From Priestia koreensis (GTDB lineage: Bacteria > Bacillota > Bacilli > Bacillales > Bacillaceae_H): 64,000 nucleotides of DNA. Both the position numbers and the translations under genes were made by a program. The notes beneath the pieces were generated by a model. It saw nothing but the letters and a program-made list of their open reading frames with translations. It had not been told where the DNA came from and did no database searches. Below are positions 26,401 through 34,413 of this stretch, piece after piece. The number at the start of each line of letters is the position of its first letter. The first letter of the stretch is position 1. The stretch lies in NCBI RefSeq assembly GCF_001274935.1, contig NZ_LILC01000037.1, positions 124,001 through 188,000 on the forward strand. Reading direction: 5' to 3'.

Positions 26401-26953
26401 AGGCCTCTTTTAATTCAGGGTGATTAGAGTCCACACCTGAATCAATCACCGCTACTTTTACTTTATTTGCTCCTGCTAATTTTTGCGCCTTCGCGATTTC
26501 TAATAATGAAAGATAATATTGTTTATTCACTTTTAGGTCTGCAGAACCTGTAAGCGGCTGATAATTAACGCTCGGACTTACTGAGAGCACCTTCGAATTT
26601 TTTTGATACGCTTTTAATACGTTATTGATATCGCCTTTTTTCTTAATTTTCACAATGGCATATTTTAAACTCGATATTTGTTTGATGACCATTGCACCAG
26701 CACGCGCGTGATCAGCAGCTGACAGCGGTCGATCGTATTTAACAACAATTGTATCGGTGCTAAAAGGAGTCTGATCTTTTGTTGTATTTAACCCTAGCTT
26801 CTCTGCCTGTTTTTTAAGAGCGGAAATGCTAACTTTTTTCGGGGCCAACAGCTTTTCTTTTTCTACGGCCGTTGAAACACCTGGCATAAGGCTTCCTCCA
26901 ACTAAACTTGTTGTAACACCTAAGGCAACCCACTGTTTTACAAAACGCTTCAT
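23423..26953 (-). CDS. Large secreted subtilisin-like serine protease (S8)
   Basis: This 1176-residue exoprotein has a signal peptide (residues 1-29), an inhibitor-type propeptide (about 65-130) and a subtilase domain with catalytic D171 (VAVIDSGVD), H203 (HGTHVAGI), oxyanion N294 (AAAGND) and S359 (GTSMSSPVVAG). All four are intact, so it should be active. Beyond residue 430 are several repeats of bacterial pre-peptidase C-terminal type (D-x-D-x-Y/F-x-[VL] motifs such as DNDFFKLKV, DEDWFAITP, NDVDFYYVS, DKDWYVLNL). There is no SLH domain or sortase signal. The ATG follows GGGGG with 8 bases. Its place among S-layer genes suggests surface processing or nutrient supply; the substrate is unknown. 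Confidence 0.9.
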   Translation of the reverse strand: MKRFVKQWVALGVTTSLVGGSLMPGVSTAVEKEKLLAPKKVSISALKKQAEKLGLNTTKDQTPFSTDTIVVKYDRPLSAADHARAGAMVIKQISSLKYAIVKIKKKGDINNVLKAYQKNSKVLSVSPSVNYQPLTGSADLKVNKQYYLSLLEIAKAQKLAGANKVKVAVIDSGVDSNHPELKEALLPGYNAVNPMNPASPHFHGTHVAGIIAGEKENGVGGYGVNPNASILPITVMDNGFGSDYLVAEGVLYAVEHGAKVINISLGSPYSSPLLQEAIKTAIDKNVTVVAAAGNDGIAHRDYPASYEGVISVGSTNKNNQLSSYSNYGSSVDLVAPGEDIYSSIYYEGKSGFANLSGTSMSSPVVAGAASLLLSKYPNLTPAQVEYVLEHTAKDLGAKGYDTKFGNGLVNPVGALQYDMKKIPASVQNPKTEQQILAAAQQVELKDELIQEGALTKPNEEQWMKFDVKKGEYIQTSLLGSDNYDYKYKLHLYSKDGNDVKEVDQVQDGKQEGKLYKVPADGILAIGVKDTNGNYDNSGAKKSTYKLSLKRLEAVPEDHISLANPLEIGALPYQSGNQQLTFSGEKGDNDFFKLKVDEPQVVKVKLSAVAGVNSSIQVYGSDDLMVQTDENTPPVPIDESKLDDEAMPMFVANVNGTSEGETLAFKAIPGQDYYVRITNKAPSFFGIEDFAMNFDLMFGGEDPEESALPYQLSIEGKVLPEDEDGLPVHRDLPEDGVEKGKLTVKEYAKKKEEVIKGITADSSDDAKEAENEEEQFLKDLQAGAQPHKLGETNAKGYIQSLEDEDWFAITPERTAIYDFTFNKDENVPMFEIYRLAQYEEDGKKIEMLEPVTANLDYFSPFRRVNERISVGLRKGEKYFAVARTPFENQTLSFDPYELSSKLVVDNPEDKYEDNDAPEKAKTIPEGTITGNFALPNDVDFYYVSAKQTGINGVFYKQQELTKELADKYPSSLLNEAYGIPVIIEDTNNNRKIDDTELDKVRFVEKMSLNNSIYGSFPTKKGKNYFVGLLPFVNSSTQASVIPYDFTVRNVLTKDEDAGSVVRNNVPSKPLELKPEAPGLWTAKGHLNAGITHGDKDWYVLNLKKAAKGTMTFEFGGEIDGVISLYKDGKLLSTSNHYVDGDAEIMPFNLGKGKYHIEVKDVNGNSTINPYKLSVKFQ

Positions 26954-27113
26954 TTCATTTTCCCCCTATGACCACAAATAGTGTAAGACTCCAAAACAGA
27001 GAAGTTAGGAAAATATGTAAATTAGAATCTGTCCACTATATGACGTAGAAAGTTAACAAAAAGATTCATTTTTTTATAAAAGATCTTAAAAATGTTTTCG
27101 ACAGCATTTTCCG

Positions 27114-27147
27114 ATAAAAAAAAGACGTAGCTGCTCGCCACGTCTTT
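27114..27147 (-). terminator. Intrinsic terminator of the SLH glycosidase gene
   Basis: AAAGACGT (27121-27128) pairs with ACGTCTTT (27140-27147) and a T-run follows on the minus strand. It begins 8 bases past the stop of the 27156-29915 gene. Confidence 0.85.
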
Positions 27148-27155
27148 CTTCACTC

Positions 27156-29915
27156 TTAATGCTGAACAAGAGCACGATATAAAAATAAGCTATACTGTCC
27201 TCTTGTAACTGATTCTCCTGGTCTAAATGTGCCGTCCGTGTATCCAATCGTAATATCAGAGGCGATTAAAGCCTGAATGGCACTTTCTCCAAAGCTTCCT
27301 GGTCGTACGTCGCTGAATGTATTGGTCGTTGTTCCACTAAGCTTAAACGCTTTTTGTAAAATAACGGCCATTTCAGCACGTTTAAGGTTACTGTTTGGAT
27401 CGAATAGACTGTTTGCTTTTCCGTTCATGACGCCCGCTTTTGTAATCGCGGCGATGTATGGATAGAAACGATACGTTTTTGGAACGTCCGTATACTCTAC
27501 GTCGCCTACGTTTGTCACATCAAGATTTAATGCACGAACAAGTAAAAGTGCCGCGTCAAGACGTGTTAGATTTTTAGATGGCTTAAACTCTCCATCATCG
27601 TATCCGGCAATGACGTTTTGACTCGTTAAATATTGAATAGCTGTCGCATACGGATGAGAGGCTGGAATGTCGCGCATAACAGGCTCATCATCTGTATCGT
27701 AGATTGCTTTTAATTTATCAAAGTAAAGATCTCCGCTGCCTTGTTTAGAGGCTTCTGGTTCCGTTACATATAGCTGCTGCAGTTGAACGGGTCCTATAAT
27801 GCTTGTTGGCACGGAAGCTTTTACATACTTCCATCCCTTCCAATCCAGTCCGCCAGCTTCCGTAAAGTTCACCGTATAGGTTTGCCCACTCTGATCACTA
27901 AGCGATCCACGAAGCCAATGTTTATTGCCATCGCCATATACCCACATGCCAAGCTGCTGTGGTGCCTGCTCTATTTTTAAAGGTGCTGCTGGTACAAGAT
28001 AGGAAGCAGCTGTCCCGTTTTGAGCGGCATCGAAATCATAGTGTAAATGAGCGGCACTCTTTCCTTCCATATTTGGAGACGGTGATGTGCTAAGAGACAG
28101 CGTTGACGCCGCACGAGTGTTTTGTGTTGTCCACCCTGCTATAGATTCAAACGCGTCGAGCACAACCGGCTTGTTTGGTCGTGCAGGCGTTCCAATAGTA
28201 ACTGGAATTTTTGTCACCGTATTGCCGTATGCTGCGGTAATCTCGCCGCTTCCTTCCGTACCACTCGGTTGGAAAACACCGTCTTTTGAAACTGTTCCAA
28301 GATTGTTTGATACGTTCCATGTAATCGTTTGTGGGTTAAAGATAATTTCTTTCCCACCTTCATCAAACGCTTTTACACTCAGCGTTTGATTTTTAGGCGT
28401 TGTCATCGTAATAGAAGCAGGCGAAACAGCTAGTTTGTCTACCTGATCAACAATGGTGATTGGCAAATTCTTTGTCGCGTTTCCGTAGGCAACCGTTATA
28501 TACCCGGAACCCGCTTTTTGCGCCGTAAACATCTGACCGCTACCTGTTCCCCATGCATTTGATACAACGGAGAACTTCGTATTATCAATGCTTAGCGGGC
28601 TGTAGTACTGATCTAATACGTAATTAAGCTTCGCATTTACAGATGCTCCAACCGCTACCTTTGCAGAAGCGCTCACGTTTGCTGATAAAATGCTCGGCTG
28701 CCCAACCGGTGCAGACGAAATGACTTGAAGCGTCGTCGAAACAGCGCGCTCATGACCATCAGATGGTTTGTTAACAAGCGCCGCATTTAAATCGCCGTTG
28801 TTACGAACAGCCATTGCTGTTGAGCCACCCCCGTCAAAGTTGAGCGCCTTGTATGCACCCATATTAACCAAATATTGCGCAAACTCTTTCATAGACATAC
28901 CCTTACTATCGGTCTGTCTTGAATCAACCGTTACAAAGAACACCTTTGTCATCGTTTTATCAATCGCAACAGCCGTACGTGCAGTACGCTGTGTGGCACG
29001 GTCACTCGTTAAATCCATGCTAACATCCACTTTACCGTTATTCACAAGCATCGGACCACTCGCAAGCATAAACTTCGAGTTTTTCCACTTATCATCAATT
29101 CCTAAAGAGATGGATACGTTGTCTCCAGGCTTTAAGTTCTTCAGCTGCGGCATGCTTGTACCGTTTGCTGATAAAACAAGCCCATCTGCTGGAATAGCAG
29201 CTGCCTCTCCGTAAACAAGCTGTTTTTGCACAGTTGCTGTAATCGTGTCACCGAATGACAAGTTTTTGTTTTTAGAAGCGCCTGTTAACACAACCTCTAA
29301 TCCAAACTTATTGGAATTTGTCGCCGTTCCGTACTCAGGCGTATATAAAATGAGATCATCATAATTTCGGATTTTATTAATACCTGTAATATCATATTTC
29401 GTTCCGTTGTGCGTATATGCCATCTGAAGATTAAACGAATCAATTTGCGGTTTATTGTCCTTCGTCATCCCAAACGCAACCGGAATATTCACATAATCCT
29501 GCTTGCTGCTTGCGATAATACCTGAATTGACGATTTGATTATTATACGAAATCAAATACATCGGCAGGCGTGAACCAACCATATCAAAAAAGCCACCGTT
29601 AACTGCTCCAACAACACGATGTCCATCCCGACTATCCGCAATCGCTTGTTTGGACGTCGTTACTACTTTATTTAGCGGTGATGGTACACTCACATCAATT
29701 CCTGTATACGTATCCTGCGTGTTGATTTCCAACGCGCGAACCGTTTGAGGGTAGGAATTAATAGTACTTTGTTTCTGGGTATAAGTAACCCCTGGAGACA
29801 CCTGCATGTTTGACGGAACCGCTGCCTGAGCTTCCGGCGCTAATCCTACAAAACATGCTTGAAACGACACAACAGCACAACCTAACCAAACCCAACCTTG
29901 CCTTTTCAAACGCAA
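27156..29915 (-). CDS. SLH-anchored phosphodiester glycosidase-like (NAGPA) exoprotein
   Basis: This 919-residue protein has a signal peptide (to AQA, about residue 32) and an N-terminal NAGPA/DUF2233 domain (about 45-400) with GAVNGGFFDM, RTARTAVAI and the signature NFDGGGSTAMAVR. Family members hydrolyse GlcNAc-1-phosphodiester alpha-N-acetylglucosaminyl links. Two Big-type Ig repeats follow (about 415-580), then a carbohydrate-binding-like beta domain (about 590-750), then three SLH repeats (about 755-919: GYDDGEFKPSKNLTRLDA, NSNLKRAEMAV, GYTDGTFRPGESVTRGQY). The start is TTG at 29915 behind GGGAGGG. Wall-bound activity on sugar-phosphate polymers is plausible, which would make teichoic acid-like material a candidate substrate. 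Confidence 0.88.
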   Translation of the reverse strand: MRLKRQGWVWLGCAVVSFQACFVGLAPEAQAAVPSNMQVSPGVTYTQKQSTINSYPQTVRALEINTQDTYTGIDVSVPSPLNKVVTTSKQAIADSRDGHRVVGAVNGGFFDMVGSRLPMYLISYNNQIVNSGIIASSKQDYVNIPVAFGMTKDNKPQIDSFNLQMAYTHNGTKYDITGINKIRNYDDLILYTPEYGTATNSNKFGLEVVLTGASKNKNLSFGDTITATVQKQLVYGEAAAIPADGLVLSANGTSMPQLKNLKPGDNVSISLGIDDKWKNSKFMLASGPMLVNNGKVDVSMDLTSDRATQRTARTAVAIDKTMTKVFFVTVDSRQTDSKGMSMKEFAQYLVNMGAYKALNFDGGGSTAMAVRNNGDLNAALVNKPSDGHERAVSTTLQVISSAPVGQPSILSANVSASAKVAVGASVNAKLNYVLDQYYSPLSIDNTKFSVVSNAWGTGSGQMFTAQKAGSGYITVAYGNATKNLPITIVDQVDKLAVSPASITMTTPKNQTLSVKAFDEGGKEIIFNPQTITWNVSNNLGTVSKDGVFQPSGTEGSGEITAAYGNTVTKIPVTIGTPARPNKPVVLDAFESIAGWTTQNTRAASTLSLSTSPSPNMEGKSAAHLHYDFDAAQNGTAASYLVPAAPLKIEQAPQQLGMWVYGDGNKHWLRGSLSDQSGQTYTVNFTEAGGLDWKGWKYVKASVPTSIIGPVQLQQLYVTEPEASKQGSGDLYFDKLKAIYDTDDEPVMRDIPASHPYATAIQYLTSQNVIAGYDDGEFKPSKNLTRLDAALLLVRALNLDVTNVGDVEYTDVPKTYRFYPYIAAITKAGVMNGKANSLFDPNSNLKRAEMAVILQKAFKLSGTTTNTFSDVRPGSFGESAIQALIASDITIGYTDGTFRPGESVTRGQYSLFLYRALVQH

Positions 29916-30017
29916 AAAAAGACCCTCCCAATATGTTTCTATTATTATAGTAAATTACATCTAATATAAGTTTTACCATATAATTATAACTTTTGTCGAA
30001 TGACGTAAGAACTATTT

Positions 30018-30034
30018 AAGGGGTCTGTCCCCCA
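30018..30034. repeat. GGGGTCTGTCCCC palindrome downstream of the transposase
   Basis: GGGGTCTGTCCCC lies about 90 bases after the stop of the RAYT gene; on the gene's strand it reads GGGGACAGACCCC. Between it and the gene an imperfect GTGAGCTGTG/CACGGCTCAC stem (about 30053-30096) is also present. Short palindromes of this kind next to Y1 transposase genes are candidate REP or recognition elements. No second copy was noticed in the window. Confidence 0.45.
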
Positions 30035-30124
30035 TAACGTTAATGTGTTAAAGTGAGCCGTGAATCCAGTAATAACACCATCAAACACAGCTCACACACA
30101 CTAAAAATTTTGTCGAAAAACTTT

Positions 30125-30703
30125 TTAATCAAACGTTTGTTTAAGATAACTTTCTACATCTTTTTTACTTTCTTCTACATAATATTGGTAGAATGCACGC
30201 GGTGGATGAGGGAGGCAGGACAATAGTCGGTCTGTCGTAACTCGAAGGCAGTCGGTAGGATAAATGTAAGAGGCATAGCTGCTCCAAGGATATTCGTATG
30301 GACGAGCAACCATTTTTGCTTTGACAGGATTAAGGTGAATGTAGCGGCTAACGGTTAGAAAATAGTTTCGGTCTGTAATAATTTCGCTTTTGTAGCGTCC
30401 TTGAAACAGATGGCCCTCGTAGCGGTATTTTTTATTGAAGTAAACCGCATACTGCGATTCAAGCATTTTCATCATGTATTGAGGATGATGATCGGTTTGC
30501 ACAAGTAAATGAACATGATTGGTCATGAGACAGTATGCATGTAGCTGAAAGGGCCACTTGCGCTTTGTATCGTCAACTAAGTTTAGAAAGTATTCATAAT
30601 CCTCCTCTCGATAAAAGATTGCTTCGCGTCGATTTCCTCGACACGTCACATGATAAATAGAACCCGGATACCAAATTCGAGGTTTTCTTGAGATTGTCTT
30701 CAC
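30125..30703 (-). CDS. REP-associated tyrosine transposase (RAYT, Y1/HUH)
   Basis: The 192-residue protein is a single-domain Y1 transposase of the IS200/IS605-related RAYT group. It starts RKPRIWYPGSIYHVTCRGNRREAIF, has the metal-binding HUH motif in MTNHVHLLVQT and the catalytic Tyr region NYFLTVSRYIHLNPVKA, followed by YPWSSYASY. These are all hallmarks of the family. No terminal inverted repeats or passenger gene are seen. RAYTs are usually single-copy and act on short palindromic REP sequences in trans. The start follows GGAGG. It looks intact, and it is an insertion relative to the envelope genes on either side. Confidence 0.92.
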   Translation of the reverse strand: MKTISRKPRIWYPGSIYHVTCRGNRREAIFYREEDYEYFLNLVDDTKRKWPFQLHAYCLMTNHVHLLVQTDHHPQYMMKMLESQYAVYFNKKYRYEGHLFQGRYKSEIITDRNYFLTVSRYIHLNPVKAKMVARPYEYPWSSYASYIYPTDCLRVTTDRLLSCLPHPPRAFYQYYVEESKKDVESYLKQTFD

Positions 30704-30756
30704 CTCCTTTATCGTTATGTTTCTTCATTTGCACTCATTTTCCTTTTATAAATAAC

Positions 30757-30785
30757 AAAAAGAGCCTAGTCACATGACTAGACTC
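30757..30785 (-). terminator. Intrinsic terminator of the zinc-ribbon/nagZ operon
   Basis: GAG-x-CTAGTC and GACTAG-x-CTC form a 10-bp stem with one mismatch and an ACAT loop (30762-30785), followed by five T residues on the minus strand, 8 bases past the nagZ stop. Confidence 0.82.
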
Positions 30786-30792
30786 CCCTGTA

Positions 30793-32109
30793 TTACTTTC
30801 CTAAAATATTCTCAATTACGTTCTTATGCTCAGCACTTCCAACGATGTCGTTTGCTTTGGATTCATCCACAAAAGTGAAGGTCGGAAGTTTTTTCATTTT
30901 GTGCGTCAAGACGCGCGTTACGGCTTCGTTTAGACGACTTTCCGGAATTTCACCAGATTTTATGCCCTCGACGATTCCGTTGTATACGTCTAGCTGATGG
31001 TCATATTCATGACAAACGAGTAATAAATCAGCACCCGCTGCTAGCGCTTCTTTCCCCATATCTTTGTACGTGTAATATTTGTTAACGGCGCCCATTTCCA
31101 AATCATCCGTAACAACAATACCTTTATAACCGAGCTTATCACGCAATAGCGTTTGCATGATGACAGGTGACAAACTCGCTGGTTTTTTCGCATCATACGC
31201 CGGATATTTAACATGTGTCACAAGGACAAAGAAATCATCAGGATCGACTTCATTAATCATTTGCTTAAACGGATAGATGTCGGAACCCTCTAGATCCTGC
31301 TGATTGGCCCCGACTGCTGACGTATCCTTATGGGGATCGACATTGGTGCGGCCGTTTCCAGGAAAGTGCTTAACAACACCGGTGATGTTGGTATCATTTA
31401 GTCCTTTTACAACCTGCTTTCCGTACTCATACGTTTTTTTCGCATCGCTTCCAAAGGAGCGTTTGTCCGTATCAGATATGTCGAGTACAGGGGCAAAGTT
31501 GGTGTTGAAGCCCATCGCTTGAAGCTCAGTTGCATTAAGCTTCGCAACGTCATACACTTGCTGAGCCGTTGCCACGTCGCCAAGTGCTTGCTGAGAAGGA
31601 ATCGGTGATACCTTCTCTTGCATACGAAGAATATCGCCTCCCTCTTGGTCCACGCCAATCATAAACGGCAATTGATAGGGCTGTTTTTGAGCGAGTCGCT
31701 GCAGCTCATTGTTTAGAGTAGCCACTTGCTTTGGTGACTGCATGTTGCGACTAAATAAAATAATATTGCCAATATGCTTGTTTTCGATCATGTCCGTGAC
31801 GGACGAGCTCGGTTCCGTCCCATAGAACCCAACCATCATAATTTGGCCGACTTTTTCTTCAAGTGACATTGAGCTAACTAGCTTTTTGACCTTGTCATCG
31901 ACCGTCGGTAATTGATTCACTTCTTGTCGTACCGCCCGTTTTTGCTTTGTTTCTTCCTTCGTCGGCTTTTCTTGTTTTTTCGTTTCAGCATTTTGTGTCG
32001 CCACGTTTTGTTCAGGCTTTTGCACCGTTTTCCATAGCCACGTTCCTGCCACTAACGCTAAAATGATCGTAATAATTGCAGATAAAAGTACTAGTTGTTT
32101 TTTAGTCAT
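30793..32109 (-). CDS. nagZ: Membrane-anchored beta-N-acetylglucosaminidase NagZ (GH3)
   Basis: NagZ removes GlcNAc from muropeptides during peptidoglycan recycling. In Bacillus it acts outside the cell. The 438-residue protein has a signal-anchor (residues 5-27), a charged spacer (30-75) and a GH3 barrel (78-420) with the substrate and catalytic segments GVDQEGGDILRM, KHFPGNGRTNVDPHKDTS (His/Asp acid-base dyad D258/H260) and the nucleophile in VVTDDLEMGA (D335). An Asn replaces the usual His in PGHG. It begins in TAATG, overlapping the stop of the upstream zinc-ribbon gene by one base, so both are translated together. Confidence 0.92.
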   Translation of the reverse strand: MTKKQLVLLSAIITIILALVAGTWLWKTVQKPEQNVATQNAETKKQEKPTKEETKQKRAVRQEVNQLPTVDDKVKKLVSSMSLEEKVGQIMMVGFYGTEPSSSVTDMIENKHIGNIILFSRNMQSPKQVATLNNELQRLAQKQPYQLPFMIGVDQEGGDILRMQEKVSPIPSQQALGDVATAQQVYDVAKLNATELQAMGFNTNFAPVLDISDTDKRSFGSDAKKTYEYGKQVVKGLNDTNITGVVKHFPGNGRTNVDPHKDTSAVGANQQDLEGSDIYPFKQMINEVDPDDFFVLVTHVKYPAYDAKKPASLSPVIMQTLLRDKLGYKGIVVTDDLEMGAVNKYYTYKDMGKEALAAGADLLLVCHEYDHQLDVYNGIVEGIKSGEIPESRLNEAVTRVLTHKMKKLPTFTFVDESKANDIVGSAEHKNVIENILGK

Positions 32110-33554
32110 TATTCTTTATGCGCACCTTGCTTTTTAATATCGTAGTCATTAAGCTTCCAGTCGTAGCCTTCTTTCACCAAATACCAAGTACCACTCCATG
32201 TTTGTACAAGCGTTGAACCATCTGTTTGGTTGTCATAAGAAGTCATCGAGAACGTCGCGGATGCATGGCTGTCATCAATCGGATTAACGTTGATAATGGT
32301 CGCATCATCTTTAATCGTATTTTTCAAACCAGCGGCCCATGACTCATATTTCACTTTACCTTGACGATCTGATGAAAACAACTCATAGGCCGCTGAATAA
32401 TTTCCATCACTAATATAATTGTAGTGCTGCTCGATCGAATTCTGAATGTCTCCTGCAGCATCCTCCGCAGCCATGATTGCATCATGATCGTTCTGCTCAA
32501 CCGAATCATCTTCAGCAATAGCTTCTTCGTCAGCACTTTCTGCTAACGATGGATCTGCCTCTTCTTCCGCTGATTCGATATAGAGATATGCTTCCTCTTC
32601 GTCTTCAATCGTAAACACATCGCTTTTATCTTTTTTCTTTCCGCCTGGTAAGACAGCTTGAAGCTCCATTGAACCATCTGTTGGTACGGGTCCTAGTTCA
32701 TCAACGTTTTTCAGCTTTTTACCTGTGCTTTTTCCGTTGATATAAAGTACTGCATCCTCATCATTGGTGCTGACCGCAATATGTGTTCCAGTGACATCTA
32801 GATCAACAGCTAAATTATTTTCTTCCAGATCATCCATGCTAAGGTCCTGCTTATCGGATACATCTGTATATTCGCCCTTATACACGCCTTTTACAACATG
32901 ATCACTTGGTAAATACGGGCCAAACGTTTGCTCCTTGTCTTTTTTGAGCGTTTTTACCTTTTTGCCGTCAATGTAAAGCTCCGTTTGACTCTCATTTGAT
33001 GTCGCTTTAATGTACACTGACTTCGTATTGATCCCGTATTGATTAAATACGATCCATTTCTTATCCAACGACGTTAAGGATGCCAGATCGTTATCACTTC
33101 CGCTTACATTCGCTCCATCCGCATAGTTTTGCGCTTCCATGCGAAGATGCTTAGACGTTTCATTCCAAACATCAGGATTGTTTTTTAAATACTTAATAAA
33201 GCTTTTCGCCTCTTGATCACTAATATCATGATCAGCCTTTGAGTTATTTAAAAGTGCCACCACTCGACTCGGATCGTCCTGGTTGACGGCAGAAATGAAT
33301 TGATCTGCAATCTTGTCAGGGCTATTTTTCGCCTCTACATATTTGTATCCTCCAAACCCTAGACCTATTACTACAACACAAGCAGCCACAGCGATCTTAG
33401 GACCCTTTTTTAATGACTTAGCAGCAGATCTCTTTTTTTCCGCCCCTTTATTGCCACGATCATGATGAGCCTCTTTTTCAACCGTTACACCACAATGTGT
33501 ACAAAAAGCTCTATTTCTCTCAACTTCTTTACCACAACTTTTACAATGCGTCAT
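32109..33554 (-). CDS. TcaA/YvbJ-like zinc-ribbon membrane protein
   Basis: The 481-residue protein has a cytoplasmic N-terminal zinc ribbon (CKSCGKEVERNRAFCTHCG, residues 4-22), a basic linker, one transmembrane helix (about 51-70) and an extracellular part. That part holds TcaA-like repeats (about 85-310, including DPSRVVALLNN and TELYIDGKKVK / AVLYINGKSTG), an acidic disordered linker (330-375) and a C-terminal NTF2-like domain (375-481) ending in WYLVKEGYDWKLNDYDI. This is the layout of S. aureus TcaA and B. subtilis YvbJ. TcaA alters glycopeptide sensitivity and wall polymer attachment. I place the start at ATG 33554, 11 bases after GGGAG. It heads the operon with nagZ. Confidence 0.85.
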   Translation of the reverse strand: MTHCKSCGKEVERNRAFCTHCGVTVEKEAHHDRGNKGAEKKRSAAKSLKKGPKIAVAACVVVIGLGFGGYKYVEAKNSPDKIADQFISAVNQDDPSRVVALLNNSKADHDISDQEAKSFIKYLKNNPDVWNETSKHLRMEAQNYADGANVSGSDNDLASLTSLDKKWIVFNQYGINTKSVYIKATSNESQTELYIDGKKVKTLKKDKEQTFGPYLPSDHVVKGVYKGEYTDVSDKQDLSMDDLEENNLAVDLDVTGTHIAVSTNDEDAVLYINGKSTGKKLKNVDELGPVPTDGSMELQAVLPGGKKKDKSDVFTIEDEEEAYLYIESAEEEADPSLAESADEEAIAEDDSVEQNDHDAIMAAEDAAGDIQNSIEQHYNYISDGNYSAAYELFSSDRQGKVKYESWAAGLKNTIKDDATIINVNPIDDSHASATFSMTSYDNQTDGSTLVQTWSGTWYLVKEGYDWKLNDYDIKKQGAHKE

Positions 33555-33907
33555 TCTTGTTTGCACTCCCTATTTCATTCAAAAATTTTAGTATGTATTG
33601 ATTCATCATGTAAAAAAGCACATGTGAACGTATCTCATCTCTCTGCCACCGAACATTTTATTTTATATCAAAATAATTTATAAGTTTTTTAGAAATTAAT
33701 CTAATATATGGTTGTTAAGCATTAATATAGTAATACATATTGTAAAAACATACAATATATCTCGGTATTTTTCCCTTACACAAAATAAGCAGAAATAAGA
33801 AATATAGATTAATTAATTGATTAAAATTGTATTTTTTCTATATCTATATAAATATTATTATGGTAAATTTGTTATGTTTGACTATATTTTTACAGAGGTG
33901 ACAGAAA
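33555..33907. other. AT-rich divergent intergenic region
   Basis: This 353-base gap separates the TcaA-like gene (minus) from a zinc-ribbon gene (plus). It is very AT-rich with several TATATT/TATTAT hexamers, but I cannot pair a -10 with a good -35. GAGGTGA at 33895-33901 is the ribosome site of the plus-strand gene. No hairpin terminator or gene is visible. Confidence 0.5.
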
Positions 33908-34390
33908 ATGAACGACTTACAAAGCAAACTTGGCGGGGGTTTAAATAAAATTCAAGATAGCCTGCAACAAGGAAAACAAAAGCTACAAACGGTACAAGAG
34001 ATTAGCCAGCAGAAAAAGATTATTCAAGAGGCTTCTTCAAAGCGTGCTCTTTTATTAATCCAAGCTGGAGAAGAGGTCTATCGAAAAGTACGTAACGGTG
34101 ACATTCAAAACGAAGAGCTAAAAGAACGTTTCAACTTACTAATTGAGCTTGATCAACGAATCTATGGTGCTCAGCAAATGATTACGAGCTTAAACCAAGC
34201 AAACAGCGATTCAATGAGCTGTACAGGGTGTGGCTCTGCAGTAACAGCAAACGACAAGTTCTGTGGTTCATGTGGAACACAGGTTGTCATCCCTAGTAGT
34301 GAAGAACTCGATACGAAAGTTTGCCGCACTTGCGACCAATCTGTTCCTGCCAATACGCAGTTTTGTAATTGCTGCGGAACTAAATTTTAA
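33908..34390 (+). CDS. Small protein with helical domain and two zinc ribbons
   Basis: The 160-residue protein begins with a helical, coiled-coil-prone part (residues 1-98, with KIQDSLQQGKQKLQTVQEIS) and ends in two zinc ribbons: CTGCGSAVTANDKFCGSCG (about 101-119) and CRTCDQSVPANTQFCNCCG (about 138-156). There is no signal peptide or membrane helix. Function is unknown. The N-terminal part resembles the helical region of other Bacillus zinc-ribbon proteins linked to membrane partners. It starts an apparent two-gene operon, with the next zinc-ribbon membrane gene 23 bases downstream, and faces the TcaA-like gene. Confidence 0.8.
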   Translation: MNDLQSKLGGGLNKIQDSLQQGKQKLQTVQEISQQKKIIQEASSKRALLLIQAGEEVYRKVRNGDIQNEELKERFNLLIELDQRIYGAQQMITSLNQANSDSMSCTGCGSAVTANDKFCGSCGTQVVIPSSEELDTKVCRTCDQSVPANTQFCNCCGTKF

Positions 34391-34413
34391 TCTAAAGGAG
34401 ACTTAAACGATCT

